NCBI RefSeq assembly: GCF_036323735.1
Contig: NC_086034.1
Location: 68,365,939 to 68,429,938, forward strand
Reading direction: 5' to 3'
DNA from: Rattus norvegicus
Taxonomy: Eukaryota; Chordata; Mammalia; Rodentia; Muridae
DNA length: 64,000 nucleotides
Both the position numbers and the translations under genes were made by a program. Under the pieces are notes generated by a model. The model ran no database searches, was not told the DNA's origin, and worked only from the letters and a program-made list of their open reading frames with translations. Shown one piece after another: positions 45,704 through 57,830 of the stretch (position 1 is its first letter; the number at the start of each line of letters is the position of its first letter).

Positions 45704-48700
45704 AATGTGGGTCCAAATTGGTCACTCCAAGGAAGAAGGAGCTGCCCACGGACTACCAAGTTCGGTTGCCATATGGAGTAAATAAACTCATTGAATTAAG
45801 CACAGCCTTCAACGACTGAGCTTGGAAACAAATGTTCAAAGTGACATAGGGCATGGTTTCAGCCTTTTTTTTCCTGTTAGCTCTGCGATAGCAAATTAAA
45901 TATATTTAGTTCATGTTATTTATAAGCTGTCATTCAAGCTACTAGGGTTGTGAATAAACGATGTCTTTATGAAACCAGTATATCCACTATCAAAAGTCCA
46001 AGTACCTTGCTCCTATGCCCCCAAGTCCATTCTCTCCTCAGTGCCTAGATGAACACTTTAGTAATACTTTTTAAGTTTTAAATAGTGAATCATCTGACAA
46101 ATATACACCTGAAAGACCCTACATCTTTTAGTAGAGAGTTTTCAATAGAAGACCTACTCTCGTTTCCTAGTGCAAATGGTGCTCCTTTAGGTGGGTAACA
46201 ATGAGCATTTCAACCTTGGTGACTAATAGAAAATATTTCTCTTTCTGTGGAAGCCCCAATTACACTAAAACTGCTGTTCTCATTGGCCAATATAGGACAA
46301 CAAGAAATTCAAATGGCTTAATACATCTAGACTTATTTTTCTGTGAAGTAATTTGTCTTCGACACAATGCTTTTGCTGACATCTTCTCCTTTAATTAGGG
46401 GAAATCCAGTATGAAGTATGCATTACTGTTTTCTTTGTCTAACTGGAGAAAGAAAAGTGCTCAAAAAAATCTGCATGGCTTGCTTCTTGTTTTCCAAGTT
46501 TTGTTTGTAGCTACATGAGTGATTTTGACCTTCCTGAACTAATAACGGGTTAGTCAGAGTTCACTGAGACATGAGTAGCAAGCAGAACTTTTGTTCAAAA
46601 AACTTAAAAGAAAAAATCACTTTGAGCTTTGGTTTGCTTTTAAATTCCTTAGGTTGACTGACTTTAAATAAATAAAGCAGGAATGGTTCCATTTTGGCGG
46701 ATAGCTTTTAAAATGTCAAGAAAATGCACACATTTTGTCAGTAATTGTATCACACACAGACACAGACATAGACACATGCACACACAAACAAACACACACA
46801 CAAACATACACAAACACACACACACAAACACACAAATCAGATGAAAATTGAAAGACATCTTTAATGTCTTCTGTATAGGAAAAATAATAGCTGATTGAAG
46901 GAGTCTCTGTTGATAACATAGTTGCTATCTTGAAAGCAGAAAAATATTGGTGTGTTGAGCTCACAAATAGAACATTCGGGAAGTACTAGCCATCCAACAT
47001 TCAGAAATCATCCACCTTCCACAAGTGGTGTCCTAAACTCATTTCTACACTCATGTAACCTAATTAAGCCGTCAGCAGCAGTCTCCTGAGGCCAGTGACT
47101 AACAATATTCTGGCCCTCAGTTTGGCTTTATTCACATTAAAAAGGATCCTTCAGTCCTTCAGAAGTCACAGTTTCATTAAAGCAAGCAAATCCAGGGAAA
47201 ACCAATCGAGTTAAGAATTTACATCCTTCCTTTTATAAATGATCCTCCTGGCTCTCTCTTTTTTTAATCTTCCTTAGAGTTGGTTGGTTTTTTAATCTTC
47301 TTAAAACTGTCACTTTTCTTCCTTTCTTCCATTTTTGCCCAAGTACAGTCACCTTGATATATTGCTAGCAGCCAAGAGCCCATTGCTGAAGACGTGTGTT
47401 CTAAATATTTTCATCGGATTTCATGTGGCTCCGTATCATGTAGGGACATTTTTCAGAGGTGCTGTGTACTGACTTGGGGATTCAAAAGTACCCCTTGTGG
47501 CACAAAATCCTCTCTGTTAAACCTAAAATAGTAATGTTCATTTCAATCATGTAGTTTATAGCTATAGAAATGTCCTATGGGTTAGACTTCTATCACTAGT
47601 GACAACTCTCCATCCTTGCTTGCTGGAGGTTTAAACCTTCTTGATGTGTTTTTCCTCAGTGAGCAACTGGTCTAACTCACCTGCTTTTGCTATACAACTT
47701 TGCTTGATGAAATGTAATAGCTGGTGTTTGTTTAGATGTAATCTTCTCAATCAAGTTATTCCAGGGGTGCACCTGGGTTGGGACGGTAACTGCTTCTCTG
47801 GAGAGCAAGACAACAGTTGAGTAAATCGGTAGAGAGACCAGGCAAAGACAGGATGGGGAGAGGTGGTTCCTTATGGATATTGTGAGCATTGTGATAGGGA
47901 AGGCGACAGATAAATTCTTTGACACAGCACTTCATTCCCAAATTGGCTTAAGTTGGTAGATTGCCCAAATAGGTTCTCAGAAAAGAAAAACAGAGCTCAA
48001 ATTAAATATACTTGAAAATGAAAGAGTGGTATAGTTGTCAACAATTACCACAGGAAGCAAATGCTGTATAAATTATATATTTGTGTGTGTGTATTACTTC
48101 CTTAATGACTCTAGTTCATTGTCAGGTTAAATATATTCTAGTGAGGATCCCATGGAACTAAACCATTTTAATGGCAATAATTCTTCTCATCATACTAGTG
48201 AACTATAACTCTAAACTCCTTTTTATCTTGTGCTTTTATATTTTAAACATTGTTTTATGAGACTCTTTGGTCTTTAATATATGAATTATTTTATGACCAC
48301 ACTTAATAAAATAACTGGGTGCCTTTCTAGAGAATGTGGCTTGAGGCTGATAAATTGATGCCTTTTGTACAATATAAATGAAGGGTCACATGTGGGTCAG
48401 GTAACGCATAAAACAGGGCACACAAAAAGTTTATGCTGTTAGAATATGCCTTGGGGCTGCCTCTCTATCATGCTGGTATTTCTTCTTGACTGTTTATTCT
48501 CAGAGATGGCTTAGGTCTATGAATAGCATCTACTGGTCAAATGTAACTTATTTATTGAAACTCCCATGTAGTTGGTTTCATGACATGTGTACTGTTTTCT
48601 CATCAAAACCACAGTCTCGTCATGAGAACCTTCATAAATCATACTCTAAGAACAGCTCCTAACTGCCGACCGTTTTCTTTTCAAATACCTGTTGTTAATC

Positions 48701-50231
48701 TTCCTGTCAGTACTGACAGTCCTGTGCCTGCAGCTCAAATTCCACATCTTGGAAGTAGCTAAAAACCGCAAGCTGACTGAAAGATACTACCTATTCAAGG
48801 TAGAGACCTTTTCTTCTCACATGTGGGGAAAGCAGTAGCAGGCTCAGATCAAGAGTTTTCCATAAAGAATGTATTCTGTTTCCATTAGCACTAGTAATTA
48901 ATAAAGTCCTCCATTGGTAGCCTTATCAAACAGATCTACCATTTGTTTAGGGTAAGGTACTTAATTTATGAATGTTAAGTAAACAAGACAAATATCATTT
49001 AATGTAGATGGAAGTTAGACCCAATGTGCAAATGGTTGTTACTTTGCAGTGGTACCAGGAATAAGGATTATTAAGTTTGGTCCTATTGCTGTGCTGTGAA
49101 ACTAACCTTCCCTCAGTTTGTCTTTTCTGATTTGGAGGGCAGTAAGGCCTTAGTTTGCTGTTTAATGGGGTAGTCAGCCTTAGAGTATAAAGCAGAAACT
49201 CTCCCCAGAGGTTCTGCCCTGGCCACAGTTTGAAATGAGGTTCACTGCCAGAAGTAGGCTGCCAGGTGCCTCCTGTTGTAGTACAGATGCTCAGTGTTTC
49301 CTGAAGCCTCTTGTCAAGTGTGGGACTGAATTCTCTGTGGCATCTGTGTCTTGCTTCTTCATGCCTGGGCTCAGAGTAATTCTAAAAGTTGTTATTTCTG
49401 TTTTTTTACTCATCTTGTAAGTCAACACACAGAAAGAAAGAGATACAGGAGTCCTTTCGTTGAGCCATAGAGGACAAGGCATGTAGGCTTATCGTGTGTA
49501 GAGTTGATATTCAAGTTTAAGGTCAAGCCTGAGCCTTTGAAAATAGGAGCTGTTAGCATCAGAAGGGAGCCTGTGGAATCATCACTTCATTTTACAAGTG
49601 AACTAAATCCTTAAAAACATGAATTTGATTTTGACATCGTCAGTCAGCTTTAGAGAACGCTGGCTATTCTTAAACCTTTTCTCAAACCCATTGTCTTTCT
49701 CCTGTTTCCCACACATTCACTGCAAGTTCACCTCAGCCTTTGATACTTCCCAGGACTCCTCCAGGTCATGTGTCTCTTCCTGTCATGTGCTCACTTTGAC
49801 AGCTCTCCCTAGAGTGGGGTTGTCCTTAAGGGTCCCCCCCTTCAGCCTTCCCATTAGAGTACCTGTCCCTTCTTACTTCCTATGCACCTATATTAATCTG
49901 TCTGACATCTCCATGAGTCTCACCAGGTCTGGTTCCTATTTTCATCTTTATTTTTTGATACATTATATTTTTAACCATTTATGAAATTCTACGTGGTCTT
50001 TGAAATTCCCTGGATTTTGATTACCATATCAATTACCTTTACAATCAGATCTTTTTTACTTTCCTCCTATCCTTTCCTTCTAATCTTTCATTCTCAGACT
50101 GACTTCAGACTGCAATCCTTCTGCCTCCATTTCAGGAGTGTTAAGATTGCATGCCTGCCTCACCAGATCCCACCTTTCTGTTATTTTTTAATGATGAATA
50201 TGTTTTTATTATTTTGTTGTTAGTAACATTC
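45704..50231. other. Mostly unique DNA downstream of the L1 5' end
   Basis: No gene supported. Apart from the CA tract at 46752-46838 I see no repeat. Open frames such as 49619-49984 (121 codons) have low-complexity, hydrophobic translations with no domain pattern. Confidence 0.55.
46752..46838. repeat. Interrupted (CA)n microsatellite
   Basis: CA units interrupted by GACA, AAACA and TACA over about 87 bp. Confidence 0.95.
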
Positions 50232-50372
50232 TCTTCTTTCTTCCTTCCTTCCTTTATTCCTTCCTTCATTCCTTTCTTTCTTTCCTTTCTTTTTCTTTTC
50301 TTCCTTCCTACCTTTTTCCTTTCTTTTCTTTCTTCCTTCCTTTCTTCCTTCTGTTCTTTCTTTTTTGTTACT
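50232..50372. repeat. (TTCC)n/(TTTC)n pyrimidine tract
   Basis: About 140 bp almost purely pyrimidine on the plus strand. It immediately precedes the 5' truncation point of the Lx L1 fragment and its plus-strand open frame is a composition artefact. Confidence 0.95.
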
Positions 50373-50795
50373 CTATCCTTCAGAGACTCCACAGGAAGAC
50401 CAACAGAGTCAACTAACCTTGACTCTTGGGGGAGTCCAGAGTCTGAACCACAAACCAAAGAGCAAGCATGGATTGGACTTAGTCACCCTGCACATGTTGT
50501 AGATGTGCAGATTGCTTTTCATGCTGGTCCCTCAACAACTGGAGCAGGGGCTGTCCCTGAATCTATTGTGTGCCTGCCTACCTGTGGATCCCATGCCCCT
50601 AAGTGAGACACATTGTCTGGTCTGCAGTGACTTTATGTACTTGGGGGGATGGTTGTAGAGATCATACCCAGAGGGGTTCCTCATTCTCAAAGAAGAAGGG
50701 GAGGGAGAAATGGGGATAGGATCTACATGAGGGGGCACTGGGAGGAGGAGGACTGATATTGCTGTGTAAGGTTAATAAAGAATAAATTTACAATG
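50373..50795 (+). mobile_element. 5'-truncated Lx-type L1 3' end, plus strand
   Basis: Sense Lx 3'UTR in order: AGAGACTCCACAGGAAGACC, AACAGAGTCAACTAACCTTG, CAAAGAGCAAGCATGG, CTCAACAACTGGAGCAGGGG and GTCTGGTCTGCAGTGACTT. A G-rich polypurine block follows (50695-50750: AAGGGGAGGGAGAAATGGGG and GGGGGCACTGGGAGGAGGAG), and the end is AATAAAGAATAAA. Good match to family layout; no coding part remains. Confidence 0.85.
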
Positions 50796-52415
50796 TTTCT
50801 TCAAATAATCAGATATTATCTTTAAAAAATATGTCATCTGTAAATAACTACTGAAGGAGGTAAATGAGTGAAAGCTCATGGTTTACACTTTGCTCTGACT
50901 TACTCATTTGGTTCTGCTCAAAGTATACATATATATTGATGTGTATTCTCCAAGCATCACTTTCCTCAGAAACCATCTTTGTCTTTATTTGGAAACTTTA
51001 TGTTACCAAATCACTTTTTAACTTAGCATTTGCAAAACTATAGTAGTTACCTTTTACCATTCATCTAAACAAGGATTCCCAGGAAGTCAGGACTACAGGG
51101 ATAAATTACAATCCAATGACTTGTCTGTTACATGAATCTTAGGAGCAGAAGCAAAGAATAGAGGAGAGTGAATGCCAAGCATGAGGCCAGGGTAGAGGAA
51201 TCTACAAGAGCAGGACATAATCTGTCCATTGCTGTCTTATGAGAGGATGGGTTGCTGAAGCAGACAGGTAAGAGAATGTTTTGCTGAGGTAAAAATTTGA
51301 GAGGATGCATGCATGCTGTCTGGAAAGGGTAGAAGTATAACATAGTATGACAGACAGTGAACTATGCTCTTGGATTGGTTCACCTTGCAATATTTTGGTG
51401 TTCTTCATGGACCTTTGCTTGCCATACATGACCTGGTAGAGAGTAATGCACCAGAGACTCCTCATGGTATCCGACTACTTCTTACCACTTTTCCAGACTC
51501 GTGCCAATTCAGTGGAGTCTTGAGGCTTCTTCTGGATTGAGCCATTGCTACTGATCCATGTTTGGTGTTTGTGAATTAGACCGGACTACCACTATTGGTT
51601 CACGCTTGATGTTTTGAACTGTACTGCTGATAGCCTGACAACAAGATTGGGATTGTCCAAAGAACTACTTCTGAACAGGTCCCCTTGTCCTATTAACCAT
51701 TTTCTGCTACCTCTGGTTGGTGGGCTAGAAGATAGGTTGAAGCATTTAAGAACCCGGTTAAAGTAGATTTTGAAAAATCGAAGCCTACAGACCATGGAAT
51801 GTCTCCAGTAATTAACCTTACATTGAAAGTTTAAGACCCATGAATCCTAGCCACTTTCTAGATTTATATGAGCAAGTTAGCACCTATCCCAGGAGTGTCC
51901 TGTCAGAGAAGAGGTATCATATGTTTAATGGGAGAAGCTATGGATTCTCAGTGAAAATTGTGTCCCCCAGGGACTCTCTACTTAGACATGGTTGGAGTCA
52001 GGGGTGAGGTGACAAGCACACAAGCAGTTCACATCAATGCAATCCTCTATGCCCCTATTCACTTTATTTTCTAGAGCCAGATGTGTTTTTATTTGTCCAT
52101 GTTTCCTTTATTGCAAAATTAAATAGATTTGCCTTATTTTCTTCATGGCATAGTGACCTAATACCTCTATGGTTCTAGTACAACTGTATTTTCATTTACA
52201 ATATTTTATTACCAATTACATGTGTGTATAGAGTAAGTATATTGTGGTCATCCTTCCCCCTTGATCTTTATCATCTGTCTTTCATTCTGGCTTATTCTCT
52301 ACTTCCAAACTAAGTTTTCTCCTGTTCCTACATCTTTGTGGTAGCATGCATGCGTGTGTGTGTGAATGTGTGTACGTGTGTACGTGTAGCTTGCAATATA
52401 TATATATATATATAT

Positions 52416-52469
<54 letters not shown>

Positions 52470-53806
52470 TTTTCCTTTAGGACTTACTACTTTATAGCCA
52501 GTTACCATGAGAAGTGTAATCAGTTGTGAGTCTCTGCCAAGGCAGAACTTTTACAAAGAAATCAGAGATTTTCTGGTAGAGGTGATACATTTGCTATGAC
52601 TATGTTCTTCCATTCTTCCAAATCCCTAAATTTATATTGGCTCCAATATATATAAATCCATAATGACAACAATAGATGAGATGGTTGCAACACATTTGCA
52701 AGAATACACCAAATAGGTTGATTTGGAACCAAACCAAACCGAAGACTTCTGCAATTTTAAACTTGGTATGGGTCTGACACACAATAGTCTTTATTTCCAG
52801 TAAGGAGGCAGACTATTCAGTGGCATGCAGGTAAGCATCAGGAAAGAGAAAAATAGACACAAGGCACCATTTTCTGTATGACTTGGAAAGGGGATGATAA
52901 TACAGTGCTCTCTGCCTTTCATTTCCACCTAACCTTTAGAGATATTTTATTCTTCATTAATGCATGAACATGTTTGAGGAAACGAAATTTATTTTTTTAA
53001 TGTTTAGCGGGGAGATGTTTGAGAGGTGAAATACCTGTGGCTATTTCTGTTTCTATTGAGAAAATCTTAATGTGGACACTGTCTTCAATAGCTGGTCCTG
53101 GGATCCATAAAATATTTATCTGAGAGAATCTTAATGTGTTCTGTTGATCACCAATTTGAGCATGGAGTGAAGAATGTCTGTAAATAAAATTGTAGGTTAT
53201 CAAAAAAAGCAACACATAATGTTCGTTCATTTATTTGGGGGGAAATGAGCTATTTCCAAGCAGCTGTGAATGATTACAACCAACAGGAGAGAAAGAGATT
53301 ACTTACCTGCTCTGCACACTTAATAAATATCTGTGGAATTAAGGATGCAGTGAACTATATTGGTGTTTATAAATTTCCCCTTTTGTTAAGTCAGGAAAAT
53401 CTCATTTTGTGTCAAAGAATTTCTCCAAGGGACTGTATGTATTTTTGATCAAATTAGATCAACAGATCGATGGCTGTAACAGGAGGTTTATTTACTGAAA
53501 TCAATATACAGTAATTATTATATTCACATCATGCTTGGGAGTTGGCTGGAGTGTATTGACAAGTTAACCTCGTTCTCTGATTAAGTGGCAGCCTTAAGAA
53601 GGAACGAGCACGCAGTTTCAGTCATCAGCTGTTCAAGCCACACTTCCATTATGAGAGCTGATTCATGGGTAGGTAAGGAGGGAATGGAGGGAGCAAATGT
53701 AAGAATGGGATACAGGGTAGCTTGCTGGTTACAAGTAGCAGCAGTGAGAGCCTTTCTGTGCACCCTACTGCGGAGCCTCCAAAGGTACTGCATTAAAGAT
53801 CTAAGG
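50796..53806. other. Mostly unique DNA
   Basis: No gene. It contains the TA tract at 52338-52468. 53585-53890 is open for 101 codons on the plus strand but runs into the hAT MITE, so it is not a real gene. Confidence 0.5.
52338..52468. repeat. Compound (GTGTAC)/(TA)n microsatellite
   Basis: A GT-rich head (52338-52388) then about 70 bp of TA with one ACATACAT interruption at 52418-52425. The two TA arms are self-complementary. Confidence 0.96.
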
Positions 53807-54046
53807 CAGTGGTTCTCAACCTATGGCTTGCAACCTCGTTGGGTGGAGTATGAACAACCCTTTAACAGGGACCAATTAAGATTCTCCTGAATATCAGATA
53901 TTTATACTTTGATTTATAGCACTATCAAATTTACAGTTATGAAGTAGTGACCAAAACAATTGTATTGTAGGAGGGGGGTCACCACATGACATCATATGAG
54001 AAACTGTGTTAAAGTGTGAAAGCATTAGGGAAGCTGGAAACTACTG
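53807..54046 (+). mobile_element. hAT-Charlie MITE (URR1-like)
   Basis: Starts CAGTGGTTCTCAACC and ends GAAGCTGGAAACTACTG, which together approximate the terminal inverted repeats of rodent non-autonomous hAT-Charlie elements (URR1 type). The inside matches by eye (ACAGTTATGAAGTAG, GGGGGGTCACCACA, TGAGAAACTGTGTTAAAG). Flanks ATCTAAGG (53799-53806) and GCCTATGG (54047-54054) agree at 5 of 8 positions, consistent with a decayed 8-bp hAT target duplication. About 240 bp, no transposase. Confidence 0.82.
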
Positions 54047-54158
54047 GCCTATGGTCAGTCTCTTTGTGGAATCGGACAATATAAACAGTGACTCCTTGCG
54101 GTACTCACTTAGTTAACTGCAGCCTCTGCTTGGAGTGGTATGGTGGGAAGTGTGGATT

Positions 54159-54159
<1 letters not shown>

Positions 54160-54234
<75 letters not shown>

Positions 54235-54318
54235 TGTCTCTCTCTAATATATATATATATACACACACATATATATATATACAGACATATATACATATAT
54301 ATACATACATATATATGT
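54160..54318. repeat. Compound (TC)n(TG)n(AT/AC)n microsatellite
   Basis: Three blocks in a row: TC (54160-54203), TG (54203-54233), and AT mixed with ACAC/ACAT (54246-54318). All frames across it are artefacts. Confidence 0.97.
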
Positions 54319-56534
54319 AACTTTTTGTTTTGATTCAGTCTTCTCAGATTTACACACCTCAGGAACCTATTATTTCCCCTGTTCTCTTACAACGTGCACT
54401 CTCTCTTCCTCATAAGCATGTTGCTTAAATGTAGCCAAGCCACCAGAAGGCTTTATTCCTCAAAGCATCCCTTTCATATACTCATTTGTCAGGCTCTCAT
54501 GCAGATGGTGTCTTCTCCTTCTAACCTATAATGTGATTGCACCAGAAACAGGAACATGGTGGTTCTTTGAGGCTCGAGGATGATAATAGTATCCCTTCAG
54601 TGTCTCCTCCCTTCTCTCAGGCTGGGAAAGTCCACTAGAGATATAAGCTGACAGTAAAAGGAACGTTCAGACCCCACTCACCATTTCACTACATTTTTTT
54701 AATATGGAGTATTGGCATATGTGTTAATATATTGTTCTTGTTGTTGTTTGTTTGTTTTTGCTTTGTTTTTTGTTCTAATCTAGCAGTTCATTTGCATCAG
54801 CTCCCTGTGATCTTCCAGTGCAGCAGGTTAGAGGGAAACGGCCATTTATGAACCCACTGAAAGAGGACAGTGAAGCCTAATCCGAAGAGAGTTCTTTTAT
54901 TCCCTAAACATTCTGTTCCTCATTTTATTTTTGAATTGTGTTCTTTCCACATATCCTGAGTGAGCACTAGTCTCTTGAGGCCAAATGAAACTTTGGAAGG
55001 CTAATACCTTGGGCTCTCCAGAACAACTTGATGCTGCCCACCGAATCATGGCTTGTTTATATGTGCAGCACAAGTCCATTCTATCACAATGCCAAGCCAC
55101 TCACACCAGGTATGATGTGTCAGCTGCTTCAACTGTATGGTAAGAGGACAAGGCTTTTAGCTGAGGGCTCAGCTTATCCAAGGACAAAGAGCGGAGGGGA
55201 TGCAGACATTGTGAGTTCCATAGACCGGAAAGCGAGGGTTGCAATAATTCTCACTACTGGAAAGCTCTTCTGTTATGAAACTCAAGAGTTTTTCGTCTGT
55301 GGATTAGAACTTTTAATCTAAAAAGTCTTCTAGGGAGAGGAACAGTCACAGTTCCTCTTCTGTATTATTAAGTGAATAGCTTGAAGAATTGACCTTTGCC
55401 GCATTCGTCCCTAAAGCAGGTGAGCCTGCTGGCAGAGGAAGGTGCTTGAAAATAAATTGCATTCACATACTATTGCAACGTGTTTACCTGTGCCATGCAG
55501 TCTAATTACTTACGCATTGTTTTTACTGTTTGTCATCTGTCTCTTCCCCAGCAATAAGATGAACCAGGCGTTCTTGTCTCATATTTTGGAAGCTGATAGA
55601 TCATGAATGTTTAGAACAATTCTTGGTATATCATAGCTGTTTAGTCAATATTTATTAAATGGTTATATGAGTGAAAGTCTCTGTTCTTTATTCTTTTTTT
55701 TCTCAGTCTGTGTGAATAAAATAATACCATTGGGAAATGGTTCTTGACCTTTGCAATAGGCTAAAAGACAGTTTTAAACTGGTAGGGGAGTTATGAGTGG
55801 CACTGTTGTATATAATTAGCAAATGTGTTTTTTTATACAAAAATTAACAAAAATCTCAAAAGTATCTAGTCAAAACGTTTAAAAGAATTCTTGATGAAGT
55901 AATAGAAAGGCAATCATCTAAAATAACAATGCTAGCCAAAAGGCCAGGATTTTTGATCACAGTTTTTATTTATTTATTCACTTACTTGATTAATTTGATT
56001 ATTTAATTAATGTATTGATTTATTTCTTTGTCCAGCTCTTCACCTGAGAAACATACCTACCAGCTTTGATTCAACTGAAATAGCTCCTCTGATGTTAACC
56101 AAGCCAAAAGACATGTTGGAATTCAGATGAGAGAATTCAGTGATTGCAGCAACAGAGCCTTAAGGGAGTTTGAGAGATCATCTGGCCTAGTAACTTCAGG
56201 CAAGTAAAGTCCTGAATCATTCAGTTCTGTTGGGTAGCTTCCATTGTCAGTTTGATTCCTCTTGAGTGGATTGATGTTTCAGGATGGAGAGGAAGCGTTC
56301 CAGCTGGCATTGTAGAAATATCCTATCTCTGTTCCCTCAGGACATTAGACATCCAAAGACCCAGATTCAGAAAACAGTTTCTGAGCCTCTGGTTGTCTAC
56401 ATCTCACTGGTGACTCCTTTTCAGCAAATATTTGTTTCTTCAACTTTGATTTTAGGAATAATCCATCAAGAATTTATGAGCACATAATATTTTTTACTGC
56501 CAAAATCTGGGCACTTCCCATATACAACTAAATC

Positions 56535-56538
<4 letters not shown>
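54319..56538. other. Mostly unique DNA
   Basis: No gene. A MIR/L2-like piece lies at 55585-55680 and an AT-rich TTTATTTATT-type stretch at about 55965-56030. 55028-55321 is open for 97 codons without recognisable motifs. Confidence 0.5.
55585..55680 (+). repeat. Ancient mammalian repeat (MIR/L2-like) 3' part
   Basis: TCTTGGTATATCATAGCTG followed by TCAATATTTATTAAATGG resembles the 'cctggcacatagtaggtgctcaataaatgtttgttgaatga' end found in MIR and L2. Plausible but unaligned. Confidence 0.5.

Positions 56539-56584
<46 letters not shown>
56539..56584. repeat. (CA)n microsatellite
   Basis: About 23 uninterrupted CA units. Confidence 0.98.
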
Positions 56585-56586
<2 letters not shown>

Positions 56587-56876
56587 ACCAGGGGGTTTGA
56601 GGGAGAGACAAAGAGAGATCGAGACAGAGGGACTATATCTGATCCTTTTTCCAATTATGTGAGTCTATATTATGTACCCTTATTTTCCTCATACCTGGGA
56701 TTTCCGGATTCCTGCCAGCAGTAGGTTTGTTTCTCGTCTTCTTAGTCCTATATGCCATAATGGTCAGGGAGGAGTGCAAACTTGAGCTCGTGCCCCTCCT
56801 TCCCTTTGAGCTCTGTTTTATCTCCTCATTAGTTTTTTTTCTGCCCTTCACTTGAGAAATAAGTAACAAGCACCAG

Positions 56877-56972
56877 ATCAGTCTGAATAACTGAGTTTCT
56901 CTTCTGTAATCAGTCTGAATAACCGAGTTTCTCTTCTGTAATCAGTCTGAATAACTGAGTTTCTCTTCTGCA
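56877..56972. repeat. 32-bp minisatellite, three units
   Basis: Three head-to-tail 32-bp units at 56877-56908, 56909-56940 and 56941-56972 (unit begins ATCAGTCTGAATAACTGAG). Unit 2 has one C for T, and unit 3 has C for T near its end. There are no spacers between units. Confidence 0.95.
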
Positions 56973-57484
56973 ACTTGCCTGCCTACTCACTACTCTTCTA
57001 GTCCCCAAACCTTTCATTGCTCTTGTGGGCATCTGCAACGTGGAGTGGGGAACATTTCTAATCTTGAGTATGACTCCTGTCTAAGGAGGGAACACTAAAG
57101 TAAACACGGTCAATAATGACAACACTGGAGACATCCATTTTTAGATAATGAGGGAAGGGTATGGATGATGTCTACAAAAATGTGCAAATGCAAGCTGGGG
57201 AAGCACCCACATCTGCACTGAATTCTGTTTTCTTTTTCTTTTTTCTTCCTTCATGAGGCCAGCTTGCCACAGAAAGTAAAAAGCTAAAGAAAAGAAGTCA
57301 TTTTCAGTGAAGGAAAGGATTCTTAGAAGTGACATATTGTTATATTTAGAATAAGAAGGTAGTTTTTCAAGATTTAATTTCTTATGCCTATAGATTTCTC
57401 TGTAGTGATTTTTTTTCAAAAGAAAAAAAAACCCTCCACTTGGTAATCAATACTTTTGCTGCCTGCATTTCAGGTTTTGCTTTT

Positions 57485-57830
57485 TATTCCCACGACAAAA
57501 ACTTGATCAAAATAATTTAAGGTTAGAGAGTTTGTGTCTGCTCACGGTTTCATAGCATGTGTTCTGTCATACTGGGGACAAAAAGGGTACTGAGCAAACA
57601 GTCAAGTTACAGAGCAGCCAGGAAGTAGACAGACAGAGAATGCCCTGACTGGATTACAGCTTTCTCTTCATGCAAGCCCCTAGCTTTTCTAAAGTGGTTC
57701 CACTAATTCCCTATCGTATTCCTACTTGGAAGGACACAAGGACACAATCGTCAGAGTTGTCCTTTAGTCCATTAAGTTCTTTTCTCAATCCAAGCTACTT
57801 GACAGCCAAAATTAATGATCACCGTTTTCT
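57485..57830 (-). mobile_element. MaLR-type LTR-like repeat, minus strand
   Basis: The order of CACGACAAAAACTTGATCAA, AGAGAGTTTGTGTCTGCTCA, GTTCTGTCATACTGGGGACA and AGCAGCCAGGAAGTAGACAG fits the antisense rodent MaLR-style LTR also seen at 27.9 and 11.6 kb. It ends near CAAGCTACTTGACAGCC. Diverged. Confidence 0.62.

Noticed and set aside
49619..49984. 121-codon plus-strand open frame
   Set aside because: Pyrimidine-rich DNA gives Ser/Leu/Phe-rich translation with no domain pattern.
56877..56972. CRISPR-like array of 32-bp repeats
   Set aside because: The units are head to tail with no spacers and the genome is mammalian; this is a minisatellite.
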